DNA from: an uncultured Verrucomicrobiota bacterium
Lineage (GTDB): Bacteria > Verrucomicrobiota > Kiritimatiellia > Kiritimatiellales > Tichowtungiaceae
Reading direction: 5' to 3'
Length of the DNA stretch: 64,000 nt
Assembly (NCBI GenBank): GCA_903831085.1
Contig: CAIKWE010000031.1
Coordinates: 37,234-101,233 of the forward strand
Shown here: piece by piece, positions 63,015-64,000 of the stretch
Layout of the letters: the number at the start of each line of letters is the position of its first letter
How positions within the stretch are numbered: the first letter of the stretch is position 1
The notes under the pieces: model-generated
Databases searched by the model: none
Told to the model about the DNA's origin: nothing
What the model saw: the letters and a program-made list of their open reading frames with translations, nothing else
Program-made: the position numbers and the translations under genes

Positions 63015-64000
63015 GCGACTCGCTTCCAAAAGGGTGGATGCGGGCGAAGATGCTCGACATCCTCGACTACGAGGGCGGCTCGCAACCACCGAAAAAGGTG
63101 TTCATCTACGAACCGTGCAAAGGCTATGTCCGCCTGCTTCAAATTCGCGACTTTGGGGGAAAACCATTTCCAACTTATGTCCCCGATTCCAAGCGACTAA
63201 AAAAGGTAACTCGCGACGACCTGTTGCTGGCTCGTTATGGCGGTTCGTCAGGTAGCGATTCTCTTGGCCGCATCTGTACTGGCCTAGATGGCGCATACAA
63301 TGTTGCGATGGCCAAGCTCACTTTTTCGAGCGACCTTCTCGAAAAGAACTACGTGCGCTATTTGTTTTTAGGGCCGTGGTTCCGGGAGAAAGTCAGCCAA
63401 AATTCTCGTAGCTGTCAGACGGGGTTCAATCGTGGGGATGTTGAGGACATTTTATTTCCCATTGCCCCGCTGGCGGAGCAGAAGCGGATAGTGGCGAAGC
63501 TGGAGAAAGTGCTGGAGAAGGTGGATGCGAGCCAGGCGCGACTCGATAAAATCCCAACGCTCCTCAAACGCTTCCGCCAATCCGTCCTCGCCGCCGCCTG
63601 TTCCGGCAAACTCACCACCGATTGGCGGGAGGAGAACGCCAATCAGTCTGCCACATCGTTGGTTGATAAAATTGATGCGCGACGCAAGGAACTTTGGGTG
63701 AAGCAAGGCAGAGCTAAAGGAGTTGCAGCAAAATTGGCGGATTACACCGAACCTACGAAACCGAGCGATGAATTTGAATTTGACACTCCTGAGTCATGGG
63801 CGATGTGTAGCATGGATGCACTCACGAGTGTAATAACCAGCGGCTCTCGTGATTGGAAGCAATATTACAGGGACGACGGCTCCGGCACATTCATAATGGC
63901 TCAGAACGTTCGCCCGCTACGATTTGACCGTTCCTATCGTTTGGCCGTCGCACCGCCCGAGAACAACCGCGACAGAATACGAAGCGAAGTTTTCAAAGAT
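63011..64000 (+). CDS. hsdS: Type I specificity subunit S, cut by the window end
   Basis: Determines the DNA target of the R and M subunits. 330 codons are present without a stop. The first target-recognition domain (MSDSLPKGWMRAKMLDILDYEGGSQPPK) is followed by the conserved central coiled region (APLAEQKRIVAKLEKVLEKVDASQARLDKIPTLLKRFRQSVLAAACSGKLT) and the beginning of the second recognition domain. The start overlaps the preceding gene. Confidence 0.93.
   Translation, partial: MSDSLPKGWMRAKMLDILDYEGGSQPPKKVFIYEPCKGYVRLLQIRDFGGKPFPTYVPDSKRLKKVTRDDLLLARYGGSSGSDSLGRICTGLDGAYNVAMAKLTFSSDLLEKNYVRYLFLGPWFREKVSQNSRSCQTGFNRGDVEDILFPIAPLAEQKRIVAKLEKVLEKVDASQARLDKIPTLLKRFRQSVLAAACSGKLTTDWREENANQSATSLVDKIDARRKELWVKQGRAKGVAAKLADYTEPTKPSDEFEFDTPESWAMCSMDALTSVITSGSRDWKQYYRDDGSGTFIMAQNVRPLRFDRSYRLAVAPPENNRDRIRSEVFKD

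Overview
This window is bacterial chromosome of moderately high GC. Gene content (dnaA, dnaN, mnmG with two parS-like sites, secA, murA, fusA, typA, der, prfA, tsaD) shows a core region close to a replication origin. Compact genes, CCA-encoding tRNAs, many dispersed palindromes and a lar operon would fit a Verrucomicrobiota/Kiritimatiellota (PVC group) bacterium, but this placement is an impression, not a demonstration. There are six tRNAs (Arg-TCG, Gln-CTG, Gly-GCC, Gly-TCC, Asp-GTC, Thr-TGT), no rRNA and no CRISPR array.

Layout. 0-5.3 kb: a lysine-rich histone-H1-like peptide, gmk, yicC, a duplicated secreted protein, trpB-trpF and an azoreductase-type flavoprotein, all on the minus strand. 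5.3-9 kb: an accessory patch with non-coding repeats, tRNA-Arg, a broken vsr gene, an EVE-like/HNH endonuclease, a small unknown gene and a NERD-domain protein whose linker contains an in-frame palindrome. 9-13.6 kb: three tandem single-domain response regulators, then secA. 13.6-20.8 kb: a minus-strand run of an MFS transporter, SNF2 helicase, Ldh2-type dehydrogenase, glycosyltransferase and a small protein. 20.9-25 kb: dnaN and dnaA with DnaA boxes on both sides of dnaA, then a divergent M24 peptidase. 25-35 kb: a repeat-rich lipoprotein, a MurA with Asp in place of the usual catalytic Cys, a LolA-like protein, an RF-like rescue factor, larE-larB-larC, typA and tpx-msrA. 35-44 kb: der, mnmG, a cupin, a 21-bp phased A/T-tract array, prfA, rpmE, a radical SAM protein, an exported LigB-like ligase and an epimerase. 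43.8-54 kb: hisH, a large TPR protein, hisA, fusA, a thioredoxin-like protein, an exonuclease, and thiE-ctp-tsaD. 54.6 kb to the end: a probable integrative island beside tRNA-Thr with a tyrosine integrase, an AAA/DUF4143 ATPase and a type I restriction-modification operon (hsdR-hsdM-unknown-hsdS, hsdS cut by the window end).

The strongest unexplained signal is a dispersed palindrome, TTCCAANNNTTGGAA. I count 13 exact copies and about a dozen close variants, inside and between genes. Copies often come in pairs whose starts lie 31-32 bp or 22 bp apart, close to whole turns of the helix. Other notable signals are the parS pair inside an insertion in mnmG, the MurA Cys-to-Asp change, the phased A-tract array before prfA, and the vsr remnant fused against a modification-dependent-type nuclease.
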